This document shows, in pieces, positions 25,971-38,366 of a DNA stretch of 64,000 bases; positions within the stretch are counted from its first letter, which is position 1, and each line of letters opens with the position of its first letter. The DNA is from Palsa-1033 sp963735455 (GTDB lineage Bacteria > Chloroflexota > Limnocylindria > Limnocylindrales > CSP1-4). The stretch covers positions 310,001 through 374,000 of the forward strand of contig CAVTKZ010000004.1 in NCBI GenBank assembly GCA_963735455.1, read 5' to 3'. Below the pieces are notes generated by a model, which saw only the letters and a list, made by a program, of their open reading frames with translations, had not been told where the DNA came from and ran no database searches. Position numbers and translations under genes: made by a program.

Positions 25971-26961
25971 GGTGGTCGCGGTCAGCCGCCCGATCCCCAG
26001 CCGGCCGCCGCGCTGGGGCTGGCAGGTCGTGGCCGCCAAGGAGTTCGGGGACGGGATCCTGAGCGTCCGCCTGTTCATCCTGCTCGCCCTGCTGGGGCCG
26101 GTGGCCGTTGTGACCGTCTACTCGACGGCCTCATTCGTGAGCAGCAACGCCCAGTCGCTGACCGGCGTGCCGTCCCTGTTCGTGGCCATGTTCGCCCACC
26201 AGGACCCAAGCTCCCAGGTGCCATCATTCGCCGTCGCGATGGGCTACCTGGGGCCGCTGCTCGGCATTGCCTTCGGCTTTGACGCGATCAACCAGGAGCG
26301 CTCGGACCGGACGCTGCCGCGCCTGGTGGCACAGCCGATCCATCGCGACGCCGTGATCGTGGGCAAGTTCGTGGCTCGCCTCGCCGTCGTCGGGCTCGTG
26401 CTGGGCACGATCACCCTGCTCGTCTCGGCGGTCGCCTTCATCAAGCTCGGGGTGACGGCGGGTCCCGAGGAGATCATCCGGCTCGCCGCATGGTTCGTCG
26501 TGACCTTGGCCTATCTCGGCTTCTGGCTGGGCTTCGCGATGCTGTTGTCGGTCCTGTTCCGCGGGGCAGCGACCGCGGTCCTCGCCGCCATCGGCGTCTG
26601 GATCATCCTGATCATCTACGTCTTCATGGGCGGCGCAATCGCCGGCATCCTGTCCCCCGTGCCGGCCAACCCGACCGTCGACCAGCAGATCGCGAACGTC
26701 GAGCTCCAGCTCGAGCTCGGCCGGATCGCGCCGTACACGCTGTATTCCGAGGCCTCGGCCTACCTGCTCGATCCGACCGTCCAGACCGTCGGCATCATCC
26801 CGGCGGACCAGGCCAACGATCAGCGGGCGATCCCGTCGGTCCTGCCCGTCGACCAGAGCCTGCTCCTGGCCTGGCCGCAGGTGGTGGCCCTGATCGCCCT
26901 GGGCGTCGGCTGTTTCGGCCTGGCCTACGTCTCGTTCATGCGTCAGGAGGTCAGAGCCTAG
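25954..26961 (+). CDS. ABC-2 family permease
   Basis: A 335-aa membrane protein with about six hydrophobic helices (for example LFILLALLGPVAVVTVYSTA, FGFDAINQERSDRTLPRLVA, VLAAIGVWIILIIYVFMGGA). The cytoplasmic NQERSDRTLPRLVAQPI loop is the ABC-2 coupling segment seen in NatB/GldA-type partners. A large external loop lies at residues ~235-300. The GTG start lies inside the ATPase 3' end. The substrate is unknown; the NEW3 partner hints at an envelope or polysaccharide task. Confidence 0.85.
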   Translation: MATQPEVVAVSRPIPSRPPRWGWQVVAAKEFGDGILSVRLFILLALLGPVAVVTVYSTASFVSSNAQSLTGVPSLFVAMFAHQDPSSQVPSFAVAMGYLGPLLGIAFGFDAINQERSDRTLPRLVAQPIHRDAVIVGKFVARLAVVGLVLGTITLLVSAVAFIKLGVTAGPEEIIRLAAWFVVTLAYLGFWLGFAMLLSVLFRGAATAVLAAIGVWIILIIYVFMGGAIAGILSPVPANPTVDQQIANVELQLELGRIAPYTLYSEASAYLLDPTVQTVGIIPADQANDQRAIPSVLPVDQSLLLAWPQVVALIALGVGCFGLAYVSFMRQEVRA

Positions 26962-27069
26962 CCGCCCCTGCGCGGATCCCAGGTTCGGCCGGCGCGAACG
27001 GTCTCGTTTCCTTAGATCGACCAACGGCGTCTTTTGGGTCTCTTGGCGACAGGCAGCGAGGCCGCGGAA

Positions 27070-27075
27070 TACCAT
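27070..27075 (+). promoter_or_regulatory. Leaderless -10 of the VOC gene
   Basis: TACCAT, 6 nt before the ATG at 27082, with no Shine-Dalgarno. Confidence 0.5.
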
Positions 27076-27081
27076 CCGGGC

Positions 27082-27492
27082 ATGACCGATAGCGGTGCGT
27101 TCCCTGCGGAGGGCATGGCCCTCACCCACATTCTCGTCGTGGCCGACGTCGATCGAGCCCGAGCCTGGTACGTCGACGTCCTCGGCGCGGAGCTCTACCG
27201 CGAATACGGTGGGACCTCAGCCGTGCTGACCTTCGCCGGTGCGTGGATCTTGCTAGTTACGGGCGGCGATCCGACGGCCGATAAGCCGAAGGTGACGTTC
27301 GCTGCGCCCGCCGACCCGGACCATGTCAGCCACGCGATGACGATCCGGGTGCCCGACTGCCAGGCCGCCTACGACACGCTGCGGGCCCGTGGAGCCACAT
27401 TCCTCACGGCGCCGTACGACTGGGGTCGGGAGATGCGTTGCTTCTTCCGCGACCCCGACGGGCACCTCCTGGAGATCAGCCAAGCGGGCTAG
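27082..27492 (+). CDS. VOC (glyoxalase/dioxygenase-fold) family protein
   Basis: A 136-aa single-module VOC protein. MALTHILVVADVDRARAWYV supplies the first beta strand with the metal-type histidine, and the C-terminal CFFRDPDGHLLEISQAG is the family ending with the Glu ligand. The fold serves glyoxalases, dioxygenases and resistance proteins. Nothing in the neighbourhood fixes the substrate. The leaderless promoter supports the internal ATG over the upstream alternative. Confidence 0.85.
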   Translation: MTDSGAFPAEGMALTHILVVADVDRARAWYVDVLGAELYREYGGTSAVLTFAGAWILLVTGGDPTADKPKVTFAAPADPDHVSHAMTIRVPDCQAAYDTLRARGATFLTAPYDWGREMRCFFRDPDGHLLEISQAG

Positions 27493-27559
27493 CGCCCCTG
27501 ACTGGTATCCCGGGCGGACCGAGCCGGGCGGGCGCCTGAAGCCCTGCGCCGGCCCTACC

Positions 27560-28273
27560 TCAGCCCTTGTGGTCGAGGGGGATCCTCGCACCATTGATCG
27601 CCGCGGCCTCGTCGGAGCACAGGAACAGGACCGCCGCGGCGATCTCCTCCGGCGTCGTCCACGAAGCATTCCTCGGCGTCGGGGCGGAATCCCGTTCGTC
27701 CTTCTCGTCGATCGTGCCGACCGTCACCAGGTTGACCGTCACCCCGCTGCCGGCAACCTCGCGGGCGAGGGTGCGCAGGAGAGTGTCCTCGGCCGCCTTC
27801 GCGACGGCATAGCTGGCTGATCTCGGCGCGGCCTCGAGGGCCGGGCGCGAGCCGACAGCGGCCACCCGGCCCCAGCCCCGATCGATCATCCCGGGCAGGG
27901 CGGCCTGGACGAGGTTGAGCGTCGTCCACAGGTGCTGGTCGAGCATTCCGGTCAGCTCCGCCGGATCGAGATCGACGACGGCAGTCCCCCCGACCCAGCC
28001 GCCGACCAGGTGGATGACCACGTCGACCCGGCCGAAGCGCTCGACGACCGACTCGACCGCGGCCCGAGCCTGGGCACGGTCGCGCAGGTCGCCCACGCCG
28101 GGAACCCAGTGGTCGGCGGCCAGGCCCAGGTCGTGGGCCACCTCGGTCAGGCGATCAAGGTCCGTCCCGACCAGGCCCATTTGCGTCCCGGCGGCGGCAA
28201 AGCGGCCGGCCACGACCCGGCCCAGGACGCCCGTGGCGCCGCTGACCAGGACAACTCGATCGGCGATGGCCAT
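27560..28273 (-). CDS. Short-chain dehydrogenase/reductase
   Basis: A 237-aa SDR with VSGATGVLGRVVAGRFAAAG at the N-terminus (T/S-G-A-T-G-x-x-G) and VVIHLVGGWVGG in place of the usual NNAG. YAVAK supplies Tyr and Lys, and a serine lies in AVGSRPALE. The C-terminus is short. It follows the DUF3224 gene by 12 nt, so the two are probably cotranscribed. The substrate is unknown. Confidence 0.86.
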   Translation of the reverse strand: MAIADRVVLVSGATGVLGRVVAGRFAAAGTQMGLVGTDLDRLTEVAHDLGLAADHWVPGVGDLRDRAQARAAVESVVERFGRVDVVIHLVGGWVGGTAVVDLDPAELTGMLDQHLWTTLNLVQAALPGMIDRGWGRVAAVGSRPALEAAPRSASYAVAKAAEDTLLRTLAREVAGSGVTVNLVTVGTIDEKDERDSAPTPRNASWTTPEEIAAAVLFLCSDEAAAINGARIPLDHKG

Positions 28274-28285
28274 CGGCGGCCGGCC

Positions 28286-28741
28286 TCAGCCCGGCTCGCC
28301 GGCCGGCGCCGCGACCGGCAGCCGGTAGTGGAACGCATAGGCGTGGCTGCCGTCGGCGGCCCGGATGATCTCGAGCTCGCCGCTCAGGCCGGCCAGGCCG
28401 TCCGAGCCGCTCCGCGGCACGACCTCGATCCGGAGGGCCTGCTCGGCACCGTCGGCGGTCGCCGCGTGCTGCAGGACGAAGCGGCCGGGATGGCCGTCGA
28501 GGGTGCCGGTCACCCGTTCGATCGCGACGTAGCCGGCCGGCTCGCCGGCCACCATCACGCTCAGCATGTCCACCGTGCTGTGCCCGGCGAGGCCGCCCTG
28601 GAAGGTCTTCGAGAGCTGGACCCAGCCGATCTTGGTGGCCGGGTCGGTGGCCCCATCCTCGCCCGGATCGGCGACCGGCTCGTCGCGCCAGGAGTCGATG
28701 CTGAACGTGCCGGTGGCGGTCCTGTGGGTCAGGTCATGCAT
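28286..28741 (-). CDS. DUF3224 domain protein
   Basis: A 151-aa protein of the DUF3224 family (allene-oxide-cyclase-like barrel). It reads ATGTFSIDSWRDEP, then SKTFQGGLAGHSTVDMLSVM, a segment that defines the family, then GYVAIERVTGTLDG and SGELEIIRAADGSHAYAFHY. It has its own leaderless promoter, which marks the end of the methyltransferase operon upstream. The function of the family is not established. Confidence 0.85.
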   Translation of the reverse strand: MHDLTHRTATGTFSIDSWRDEPVADPGEDGATDPATKIGWVQLSKTFQGGLAGHSTVDMLSVMVAGEPAGYVAIERVTGTLDGHPGRFVLQHAATADGAEQALRIEVVPRSGSDGLAGLSGELEIIRAADGSHAYAFHYRLPVAAPAGEPG

Positions 28742-28747
28742 GGCCTG

Positions 28748-28753
28748 ACGGTA
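28748..28753 (-). promoter_or_regulatory. Leaderless -10 of the DUF3224 gene
   Basis: TACCGT on the minus strand, 6 nt before the ATG, with no Shine-Dalgarno. Confidence 0.5.
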
Positions 28754-28769
28754 GCCGATTGGGGCCGAA

Positions 28770-29625
28770 TCAGGACGCCACGGCGGTCCCCAGCTCGGCC
28801 AGGCCGGCCAGGTAGGCCTGCCGCCACTCCTCGGTCGTCTCGACCTGGTTGAACGTGTACAGGTGGACGCCCTGGACGTCCGCGATCGGATCCACCAGGA
28901 GGGGCACGAGGGCGGCGAGGAGGCCGTCGGGCCGGTAGCCGCCCGGGCGCAGGAAGCGGCCGATCAGGGCGCTGTTCTTGGACACGAACCGGCGCGAGTC
29001 CCGAACGCCGATCCGGGCGCTGATCTCGATCAGCCGGTGGAGCTCGGCGACGCCCGCGATGCCAAGCACGAGGGGCAGCGTGATCCCGGCGGCCCGCCGA
29101 GCCAGCAGCCAGCGCCGGAGCGCACCGGCGTCGAAGCACAGCTGGGTCGTCATCGAGGTCGCGAAGGGCTGCTTGTCGGCGAGGCCCGCCAGGAGCCGGT
29201 CCTCGGGGATCGTCGGATGGCCCTGCGGGTAGCCCGGGATGCCGATCTCGGTGAACGGGTGGCCGAGCTCGGCCATCGCCCGCAGCAGGCTCAGGCCGTC
29301 GGGGAAGTCGCCCGGCTGGGCCGAGTCCCCGCCGACCACGAAGACCTGCCGGATCCCGGCCGCCGCCAGGCTGGCGAGCAGGCCGCGGAGGTGGGCGCGA
29401 TCGCGGATCATCCGGGCCGACAGGTGCGGGACGGCGTCGAAGCCACGGTCGGCCAGCCTGGCGCTCAGCTCGACGGTGGCCTCGATGCCCTTGGCCGGCG
29501 AGGCGGTGACCGAGACCGTCGCGCCGGCCGGCAGGAAGGCCAGCTGGGGCTCGACGCTCTTGAGCGGGATCAGCTCGAAGAGCGGCGCGCCGAGGAGGCC
29601 GGCAATGCCTCCCGTGCGGGATCAT
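28770..29625 (-). CDS. metF: Methylenetetrahydrofolate reductase-like protein (frameshifted start)
   Basis: About 284 aa, a TIM-barrel MetF-family flavoprotein. Visible are LFELIPLKSVEPQLAFLPAG, VSVTASPAKGIEATVELSAR, VPHLSARMIRDRAHL, QVFVVGGDSAQPG, IGIPGYPQGHPTIP and the C-terminal YTFNQVETTEEWRQAYL. The match to ordinary MetF is partial. The ATG at 29623-29625 needs a one-base shift near 29605. Last gene of the corrinoid operon, it probably oxidises methyl-tetrahydrofolate to methylene-tetrahydrofolate. Confidence 0.82.
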
Positions 29626-29665
29626 CGAGCCCGGGCGCGCGACGGAACATCGATCGAACGTCGGG

Positions 29666-31205
29666 CTAGACGAACGCGTCGGGCATCGACGCCTTCTTGC
29701 GGGCGATGAACTCGAGGAGGGCCTCGTCCACGCCCGGGTCGATCTCGGGCGGCTGGTACTCGGCCAGCATCTTCTTCCAGATCGCGTTGGCCCGCTGGGC
29801 GGCGTCGAGCGAGCCGTCCTCGAGCCACTTCTCGAAGCTGTTGTTGTCGGCGATCTCGGAGCGGTAGAAGGCGGTCTCGAAGTTGGCCAGGGTGTGGGCG
29901 CTGCCCAGGAAGTGGACGCCCGGCTCGTTGGCCAGGATCGCGTCGACGGCCTGGCCGTTCTCGGACAGGTCGATCCCCTGGGCGAAGACCTGCATCATCC
30001 CGCACTGGTCGGCGTCGAGGATGAACTTCTCGTAGCCGATCGCCAGCCCGCCCTCCAGCCAGCCGGCCGCGTGGAGCACGAAGTTGACCCCGGCCAGGAC
30101 CGTCGGCTGGAGGGTGGCCGCCGACTCGTAGGCGGCCTGGGCGTCGGCGATCTTCGAGGCGCACAGGCTGCCGCCCGGAGCGGAACGGGACGCCCAGCCG
30201 GCGGGCCAGGCTGGCCATCGCGTAGAGGACCAGGGCCGGCTCGGGCGTGCCGAAGGTCGGCGCCCCGGACTGCATCGACATCGAGCTGGCGAACGAGCCG
30301 AGGACGACCGGCGCCCCGGGCCGGACCAGCTGGCAGAAGGTCATGCCGCCGAGCGACTCGGCCAGCGTCTGGGCGCAGACGGCGGCGGCGGTCACCGGGG
30401 CCATCGCGCCGGCCAGGATGAACGGGGTCATCAGGGTGGCCTGGTTGGCCTCGGCGTAGGCCCGCGCCGCGCCGAGCATCGTCCCGTCCCAGACCAGCGG
30501 CGAGTTGGCGTTGATCAGGCTGAGGATCACCGGGTGGCTGTCGACGAATTCGGCGCCGAAGACGATCCGGGCCATCTCGACCGTGTCGCGGGCCCGCTCG
30601 GGTGCCGTGACCGAGCCCATGAACGGCTTGTCCGAGTAGCGGATGTGGCTGTAGACCATGTCCAGGTGGCGCTTGTTGACCGGCACGTCGACCGGCTCGC
30701 AGACCGTGCCGCCGGAGTGGTGCATGTAGGGGCTGGCGTAGGCCAGCTTCACGAAGTTGCGGAAGTCCTCGATCGTGCCGTAGCGCCGGCCGTTGTCCAG
30801 GTCGCGCACGAACGGCGAGCCGTAGTTCGGGGCGAAGACCGTGTTCATGCCGCCGATCGACGACGTTGTTCTTCGGGTTGCGGGCGTACTGGGTGAACTC
30901 GCGCGGGGCGGTCGCCTGGACGATCTGGCGGCACATCCCGCGCGGGAAGCGGACGCGCTCGCCCTGCACGTCGGCACCGGCGTCGGCGAACAGGCGGAGG
31001 GCGTCGGGATCGCCCCGGAACTCGAGGCCGACCTCCTGGAGGATCGTGTCGGCGTTGTGCTCGATCAGGGCGAGGCCCTCTTCGTCGAGGACCTCGAACG
31101 GGGCGAGCGTGCGGGTCAGGAACGGCTGCCGCTCGATGTGGCTGTGGGCGCGGAGCGCCTGGCGGCCCGCGCGGCCGCCGCTGCGCTGGCGCGGGCTGTC
31201 GTCCA

Positions 31206-31206
<1 letters not shown>
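29666..31206 (-). CDS. mttB: MttB-family (non-pyrrolysine) trimethylamine/quaternary-amine methyltransferase (two frameshifts)
   Basis: About 512 aa, full length for the COG5598 family. The N-terminus HIERQPFLTRTLAPFEVLDE is followed by NPKNNVV, then IGGMNTVFAPNYGSPFVRDL, HHSGGTVCEPVDVPVNKRHL, and a C-terminal DADQCGMMQVFAQGIDLSEN. Indels near 30862 and 30176 split it; across the joins there is no in-frame amber codon, so it is a non-Pyl member like the glycine-betaine, proline-betaine and carnitine methyltransferases. It should move a methyl group from a quaternary amine to the corrinoid protein. GGAGG precedes the ATG, which overlaps the activase stop. Confidence 0.88.
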
Positions 31207-33277
<2,071 letters not shown>

Positions 33278-33281
<4 letters not shown>

Positions 33282-34211
33282 CTCGCCGGCCCGCTCAGCC
33301 GGCGGCCGGGGCCGCGACCGCGTCGCGCCGGCGGTTCACCCGGCGGCCCTGCTCGCCCTCGGCCGGCGCGACCCGGTAGCGTCCGGATCCAGCGGCCGCA
33401 CTCGGGGTCGTTGCCCAGCAGCACGTCGGCGGCCATGACCGACTGGCGCACCTCGGCCAGGAGCGGGTTGGTGATCGCCGAGGTCAGGCCGCTGGCGATG
33501 GCCATGGCCAGGAAGGCGCCGTTGATCCCCTCCCGGTTGGGCAGGCCGAAGCTGACGTTCGAGGCGCCGCAGGTGCTGTTGACGTCCAGCTCGTCGCGCA
33601 GCCGGTTGAGGATCCGGAAGACCTGCCGGCCGGCGGTCGGCAGCGCCCCGATCGGCATGAGCAGGGGATCGACGAGGATGTCCTCGCGCGGGATGCCGTG
33701 GTCGGCGGCCCGCTCGACGATGTGCTTGGCGACCGCGAAGCGGACGTCGGGATCCTCGGAGATGCCGGTCTCGTCGTTGGAGATCGCGACGACCGCCGCG
33801 CCGTACTTGCGGACCAGCGGCAGGACCCGCTCGAGCCGCTCGTCCTCGCCGGTCACCGAGTTGACCAGGGCCTTGCCCTGGTAGACGGCGAGGCCCGGCC
33901 TCGAGCGCCTCGACGATCGACGAGTCGATCGACAGGGGCAGGTCGGTCAGCGACTGGACCAGCTGGATCGTCCGGGCCAGGATCGCCGGCTCGTCGGCCA
34001 GCGGGATCGCCGGCGTTGACGTCGAGCATGTGGGCGCCGGCCTCGACCTGGGCCAGCACGTCGCGCTCGACCCGGCTGAAGTCGCCCTTCTTCATCTCCT
34101 CGGCCAGCAGCTTGCGGCCGGTCGGGTTGATCCGCTCGCCGATGATCACGAACGGCTCGTCGGCGCCGATCACGACCTCCGGGTGGCCGAGCCGATGACC
34201 GTCCGGGTCAT
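33278..34211 (-). CDS. MtgA-like methyltetrahydrofolate:corrinoid methyltransferase (frameshifted)
   Basis: About 310 aa of the pterin-binding (DHPS-fold) family. Motifs are FVIIGERINPTGRKLLAEEM, GAHMLDVNAG, LPLSIDSSIVEALEAGLAVY, NSVTGEDERL, AISNDETGISED and DVNSTCGASNVSFGLPNR. It should transfer the methyl group from the corrinoid protein to tetrahydrofolate. The first ATG (34209-34211) overlaps the stop of the gene before; one missing C near 34195 separates MTRTVIGSAT from VVIGADEPF. Further indels lie near 34011, 33897 and 33375. Confidence 0.85.
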
Positions 34212-34523
34212 GCCGGCGTCCCGCTCGGCGTCGTCACGCCGCCGGCGGCGACGAGGCGGGCCAGGACCTCGCGGGTGTACTCGTGCTCGAGGCGGGTCGA
34301 CCTCGGCCGGCCACCTCGCTTCGAGGTCGTCGCCGCACGGCCGCTGGGTCTTGCGCCACTCGGCGATGTAGGCGTCCATCTCGCGCCGGCCGGCCTTCAC
34401 CGCGGCCCGGTCGATGGCCACCTGGAAGCGCGGGTGGAGGACGATCTTCGAGGCCCGGCGGGCGTCCTTGGCGACGACCTGGGCCGGGATGTCGCGCCAC
34501 CAGATGACGGTCAGGGCGGCCAT
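34208..34523 (-). CDS. PF13769-like (virulence-factor domain) small protein (frameshifted)
   Basis: About 105 aa, reading MAALTVIWWRDIPAQVVAKD, then FQVAIDRAAVKAGRREMDAY and AEWRKTQRPCGDDLEA. After a one-base shift near 34305 it ends in TREVLARLVAAGGV. The IxWRDIPaQV start is the hallmark of the small domain annotated as virulence factor in databases. Its place between DUF1638 and MtgA-like genes in a tightly overlapping operon links it to corrinoid methyl transfer. Its molecular role is unknown. Confidence 0.75.
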
Positions 34524-35181
34524 CAGGCGGCGTCCCGGGTCGCGCCCGGCGGGCCGGCGTCGCGTCGGCCAGGCGCCGTCGATCGTCGTGGCCAGCTCGC
34601 CCAGGCCGGTCGCCGCGTCGCTCGAAGGCGAGGCCCAGCCGGCCGGCGGCCCGCGCGGGCGGTCGCCAGGAGCGGCAGGATCGTCGGTCTGGGCCAGGTA
34701 GACAGCCGCGCTGGTAGTTGCCGAAGTAGACCGGCAGCAGCTCGGGGTGGGCGTCGATGCCCAGGCCGCGGATCACCAGGCGGTCGAAGTTGCGGGCCAG
34801 GAAGTCGGTCAGGAAGAAGGTCGCCGGGTCGTCGTCGGTGAGCTGGGCGAAGGCGGCCCGGCCGGCGTAGAACTCGTAGCAGTGGGCGCCGGCCAGGCGC
34901 TCGACGCCCTCCTCCTCGAGGACCCGGTCGAGGAGGCCGCCCGTGCCGCAGTCGGCGTAGGCGATGAAGATCGTGGTCGTAGCGGCGGCCGAGCCGCGCG
35001 GATCTTGCGCCGGACGGCGGCCGGGATGCCGCCCGGCCGGTTGTGGAGGGTGGCCGGCAGGCAGGTCAGGTCGATGTGCTCGAAGCCCGGCCGGCGGGTC
35101 AGCTCGACCAGCTCGCGGGCGAGCGCGCCGCAGCCGATGACCAGAACGCGCGGCGCGGTCCGCGGTTCGCGCCGCGGCCGG

Positions 35182-35198
<17 letters not shown>
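34523..35198 (-). CDS. DUF1638 protein (frameshifted)
   Basis: About 224 aa. VLVIGCGALARELVELTRRP begins the domain, then HIDLTCLPATLHNRPGGIPA. In a second frame come ADCGTGGLLDRVLEEEGVER, FFLTDFLARNFDRLVIRGLG, and HPELLPVYFGNYQR. Indels lie near 34983 and 34700, with more toward the 3' end. DUF1638 proteins often accompany MttB-type methyltransferases and corrinoid proteins; the activity is not established. The GTG start overlaps the corrinoid gene by 17 nt and the stop overlaps the next ATG. Confidence 0.78.
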
Positions 35199-35905
<707 letters not shown>

Positions 35906-35911
35906 CTGCCG

Positions 35912-35917
35912 ACCGTA
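35912..35917 (-). promoter_or_regulatory. Leaderless -10 of the corrinoid methyltransferase operon
   Basis: TACGGT on the minus strand, 6 nt before the ATG. It begins 4 bp from the palindrome at 35921. Confidence 0.5.
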
Positions 35918-35920
35918 GGT

Positions 35921-35937
35921 GTTCCACAATGCGGAAC
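35921..35937. promoter_or_regulatory. IclR-type operator
   Basis: GTTCC-N7-GGAAC palindrome between the corrinoid operon and the divergent IclR gene. A third half-site (GGAACA at 35951-35956) follows on the plus strand. It covers the spacer upstream of the leftward -10 and lies just upstream of a rightward TATGAT (35944-35949). The position suits control of both directions by the neighbouring IclR protein. Confidence 0.6.
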
Positions 35938-35988
35938 GATGCCGTATGATGGAACAGCGACCTGCAGCGTAGCCGATGGGGCGCTCGG

Positions 35989-36826
35989 ATGTCCATAGCC
36001 CGTCCTCCGGGCCGTCGGGAAAACCGGGTTCAGTCGATCGAGCGGGCCTTCGCCGTGCTCGCCGCCCTCGCCGACGGCCCGATCGGGGTGACCGAGGTGG
36101 CCGACCGGGTCGAGCTGCCCAAGAGCACCGTGGCGCGGCTCCTCGCGTCGCTCCAGCGCGAGGGCGCGGTCGAGCAGGAGCCGGGCGGCACCCGCTACCG
36201 GGTCGGATCGCGGATCGTCGACCCTGGCGGCGACCGTCCTGCCGACCCGGAGCATGGTCGTCCTGGCCCGCCCCGAGCTCGAGGCCCTGGCCGCGGCGGT
36301 CGGCGAGGCGGCCGGCCTGTCCGTCCCCGACGGCTTCCGGGTCCACTACGTCGACCAGGTCGACACGCCCAATCCGGTCGTCGGTCCGCGACTGGACCGG
36401 CACCCGGGTCCCGATGCACGCCGTGCCGTCCGGGCTGGTCCTGCTCGCCCACAGCGCCGCCGGCCAGCCTCGAGCGCTTCCTCGCCCGGCCGATGGAGGC
36501 GCTTCACGCCGGCCACGGTCACCGACCCGGCCGCCCTGCGCGAGCGCCTGCGCCGGGTCCAGCTCGACGGCTACGCCTGGGTCTTCGGCGAGTTCTCGGT
36601 CGGGATCAACTCCGTCGCCGCGGCCGTGGCCGACGAGGACGGCGAGGTCGTGGCGGCGGTCCACCTCCACGGCCCGTCGTATCGCTTCCCGAGCGCGGGC
36701 GGCGAGGAGCGGATCGGCGAGGAGGTCGTGGCCGCCGCCGCCCGGATCTCGGCCCGGCTCCGGCAGGGTGGTCGGGCGACCATCCGTCGCAACTCCGGCG
36801 ACGGCGAGGACCTTGGTCGGCTATAA
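35989..36826 (+). CDS. IclR-family transcriptional regulator (frameshifted)
   Basis: About 278 aa. The winged helix is VQSIERAFAVLAALADGPIG, VTEVADRVELPKSTVARLLA, then GGTRYRVGSRI. The effector domain continues in other frames: RPELEALAAAVGEAAGLSV, VPMHAVPSGLVLLAHSA, and the C-terminal WVFGEFSVGINSVAAAVADE. Indels lie near 36221, 36385 and 36467. It is divergent from the corrinoid operon with a shared palindromic operator, so it probably senses the amine or a product. The aldehyde dehydrogenase gene follows after 34 bp. Confidence 0.85.
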
Positions 36827-36860
36827 GGGTCCCCAGCAGGGGAGAGGGCGAGGGACGAGC

Positions 36861-38330
36861 GTGGCCAGCCTGTTCATCGACGGCGAGTGGACCGCCGGTT
36901 CGTCGGGCGAGACGAGCGCCGTCATCGCGCCGTTCGACGGCAGCGAGATCGAGCGGGTCGATATCGCCGCGGACGAGGACGTCCAGCGCGCGATCGGCGC
37001 CGCGCGGCGGGCCTTCGATGCCGGGGAGTGGCCGCAGACACCGGCCCCGGAGCGGGGCGCGATCCTCAACCGGATCGCGGACCTCCTGGAGCGCGACGCC
37101 GAGGAGATCGCCGGCACCGAGACGCGCAACACGGGCAAGGCGCTGCGCGAGGGCCGCTACGACGTGGCCGACGTGGTCAAGGTCTTCCGCTACTACGCGG
37201 GCATGGCCGACAAGGACGCCGGGCGGCTCGTCGCCACGGGCTCGCGCGATGCCCTCAGCCGGATCGTCTACGAGCCGATCGGCGTGTGCGCCCTGATCGG
37301 GCCCTGGAACTACCCGCTCCTGCAGGTCGCCTGGAAGGTGGCGCCGGCCATCGCCGCCGGCGACACGTTCATCGTCAAGCCTGCCTCGGTCACGCCGCTG
37401 ACGGCGATCCACCTGATGCACGTCCTCCAGGACGTGGGCCTGCCGAGGGGCGTCGCGAACCTCGTCCTGGGGCCAGGCGACCGGGTCGGCCAGGCCCTCG
37501 CGGAGAGCGCCGACGTCGACTTCGTGTCGCTGACCGGCGGCATCGATGCCGGCCGGAAGATCATGCGGGCCGCCGCCGGGAACATGAAGAAGGTCGCCTT
37601 CGAGCTCGGGGGCAAGAGCCCCAACATCGTCTTCGACGACGCCGATTTCGAGACGGTCGTGGACTACGCCCTGACCGCCGCCTTCGTCCACTCCGGGCAG
37701 GTCTGCTCGGCCGGCACGCGGGCCCTGGTCCAGGACACGATCTATGACGAGTTCGTGGCCGAGGTCGCCAAGCGGACCGAGAAGATCCGCCTGGGCGACG
37801 GCTTCGACGCGGCGACCGAGGCCGGGCCGCTGATCAGCGAGGAGCACCGGGGCAAGGTCGAGCGCTACATCCAGATCGGCCTGGCCGAGGGCGCCCGGCT
37901 CGTCGCCGGCGGCGCGCGGCCGACCGAGGCGCACCTCCAGGAGGGCTTCTTCGTCCGGCCGACGGTCTTCGCCGACTGCAACCGCTCGATGCGCGTCGTC
38001 CGCGAGGAGATCTTCGGGCCGGTCCTGACGATCGAGAAGTTCCACACCGAGGACGAGGCGGTCGCCGCGGGCAACGACACGACCTACGGCCTGGCCGGCG
38101 CGGTGTGGACCGCCGACGCCGGTCGCGCCCAGCGGGTCGCCGGCCGGCTGCGCCACGGGACAATCTGGATCAACGACTACCACCCCTACCTGCCCCAGGC
38201 GGAATGGGGCGGCTTCAAGCAGTCCGGGATCGGCCGCGAGCTCGGGCCCACCGGCCTCGACGAATACCGCGAGGCCAAGCACATCTACCAGAACACCTCG
38301 CCCGGCCCCTCGCGCTGGTTCGGGGGCTAG
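36861..38330 (+). CDS. Betaine-aldehyde dehydrogenase-like aldehyde dehydrogenase
   Basis: A 489-aa NAD(P)-dependent ALDH. Motifs are PWNYPLLQVAWKVAPAIAAG, FVSLTGGIDAGRKIM, the catalytic Glu in FELGGKSPNIVFDDAD near residue 250 and the catalytic Cys in HSGQVCSAGTRALV near 284. EEIFGPVLTIEKF and the C-terminal PYLPQAEWGGFKQSGIGREL agree with the BADH subgroup. GAGGGA precedes the GTG start. It lies behind the IclR gene and beside the quaternary-amine methyltransferase operon, so betaine aldehyde is a reasonable substrate. Confidence 0.9.
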   Translation: MASLFIDGEWTAGSSGETSAVIAPFDGSEIERVDIAADEDVQRAIGAARRAFDAGEWPQTPAPERGAILNRIADLLERDAEEIAGTETRNTGKALREGRYDVADVVKVFRYYAGMADKDAGRLVATGSRDALSRIVYEPIGVCALIGPWNYPLLQVAWKVAPAIAAGDTFIVKPASVTPLTAIHLMHVLQDVGLPRGVANLVLGPGDRVGQALAESADVDFVSLTGGIDAGRKIMRAAAGNMKKVAFELGGKSPNIVFDDADFETVVDYALTAAFVHSGQVCSAGTRALVQDTIYDEFVAEVAKRTEKIRLGDGFDAATEAGPLISEEHRGKVERYIQIGLAEGARLVAGGARPTEAHLQEGFFVRPTVFADCNRSMRVVREEIFGPVLTIEKFHTEDEAVAAGNDTTYGLAGAVWTADAGRAQRVAGRLRHGTIWINDYHPYLPQAEWGGFKQSGIGRELGPTGLDEYREAKHIYQNTSPGPSRWFGG

Positions 38331-38366
38331 GCCGCCTCGTCACTCCCTCGCATCCCGCCGGCCCGA

